From Globobulimina sp. (taxonomy: Eukaryota > Foraminifera > Rotaliida), in the NCBI GenBank assembly GCA_003354225.1, contig PIVH01000437.1, forward strand, positions 1-5,807: 5,807 nucleotides of DNA, read 5' to 3'. The notes beneath the pieces were generated by a model. It had not been told where the DNA came from. It made no database searches and worked only from the letters and a program-made list of their open reading frames with translations. Positions 5,801-5,807 of the stretch are shown one piece after another (the stretch's first letter is position 1; each line of letters opens with the position of its first letter). The position numbers and the translations under genes are program-made.

Positions 5801-5807
5801 ACAATTT

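Noticed and set aside
1-5807. Bacterial, viral or transposon origin; CRISPR, tRNA or rRNA genes
   Set aside because: An intron, poly(A) signals and eukaryotic domain types argue for a nuclear genome. I saw no terminal repeats, transposase, spaced direct repeats or cloverleaf-like sequence.

Overview
The window looks like a compact piece of a eukaryotic nuclear genome, probably from a small-genome animal or other opisthokont. It is AT-rich. It carries a soluble-epoxide-hydrolase-type enzyme, a C2H2 zinc-finger regulator interrupted by a short GT-AG intron, AATAAA poly(A) signals, and proteins with N-, Q- and D/E/S-rich low-complexity runs. I see no ribosome-binding sites, operon-style bacterial genes, tRNA, rRNA, CRISPR array or transposon ends. 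The species cannot be named from the sequence; mites or other compact AT-rich invertebrates are only a guess.

Layout from left to right: (1) On the minus strand, the 5' part of a gene for a secreted protein (1-693) that runs off the left edge. (2) A 56-bp divergent gap, then on the plus strand a 741-residue intracellular protein (750-2975) made of two copies of a V8/trypsin-like fold. Both copies have lost the catalytic His and Ser, and both carry a Cys/His zinc-knuckle-like insert at the same place. The first copy also holds a long Q- and acid-rich loop. (3) After 32 bp, on the same strand, a 166-residue protein with a basic N-terminus, a charged middle and a C-terminal membrane segment (3008-3508). 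(4) Tail-to-tail across 66 bp, a complete epoxide hydrolase on the minus strand (4669-3575). (5) Upstream of it on the same strand, a two-exon gene (5687-4810) for a 273-residue protein with an N-terminal helical, possibly SAM-like, domain, an acidic linker, a basic nuclear signal and three zinc fingers. (6) About 120 bp of upstream DNA with a TATA-like box, a CACGTG E-box and a 7-bp-stem inverted repeat.

Almost every base is coding, and no gene-free stretch exceeds 141 bp. The genes do not form an obvious pathway; they look like close-packed neighbours. The most unusual element is the tandem pseudoprotease with matching zinc-knuckle inserts. The second useful result is that the zinc-finger gene makes sense only when its two reading frames are spliced: the second one has a GTG, not an ATG, at its apparent start, and splicing creates an in-frame ATG codon across the junction.
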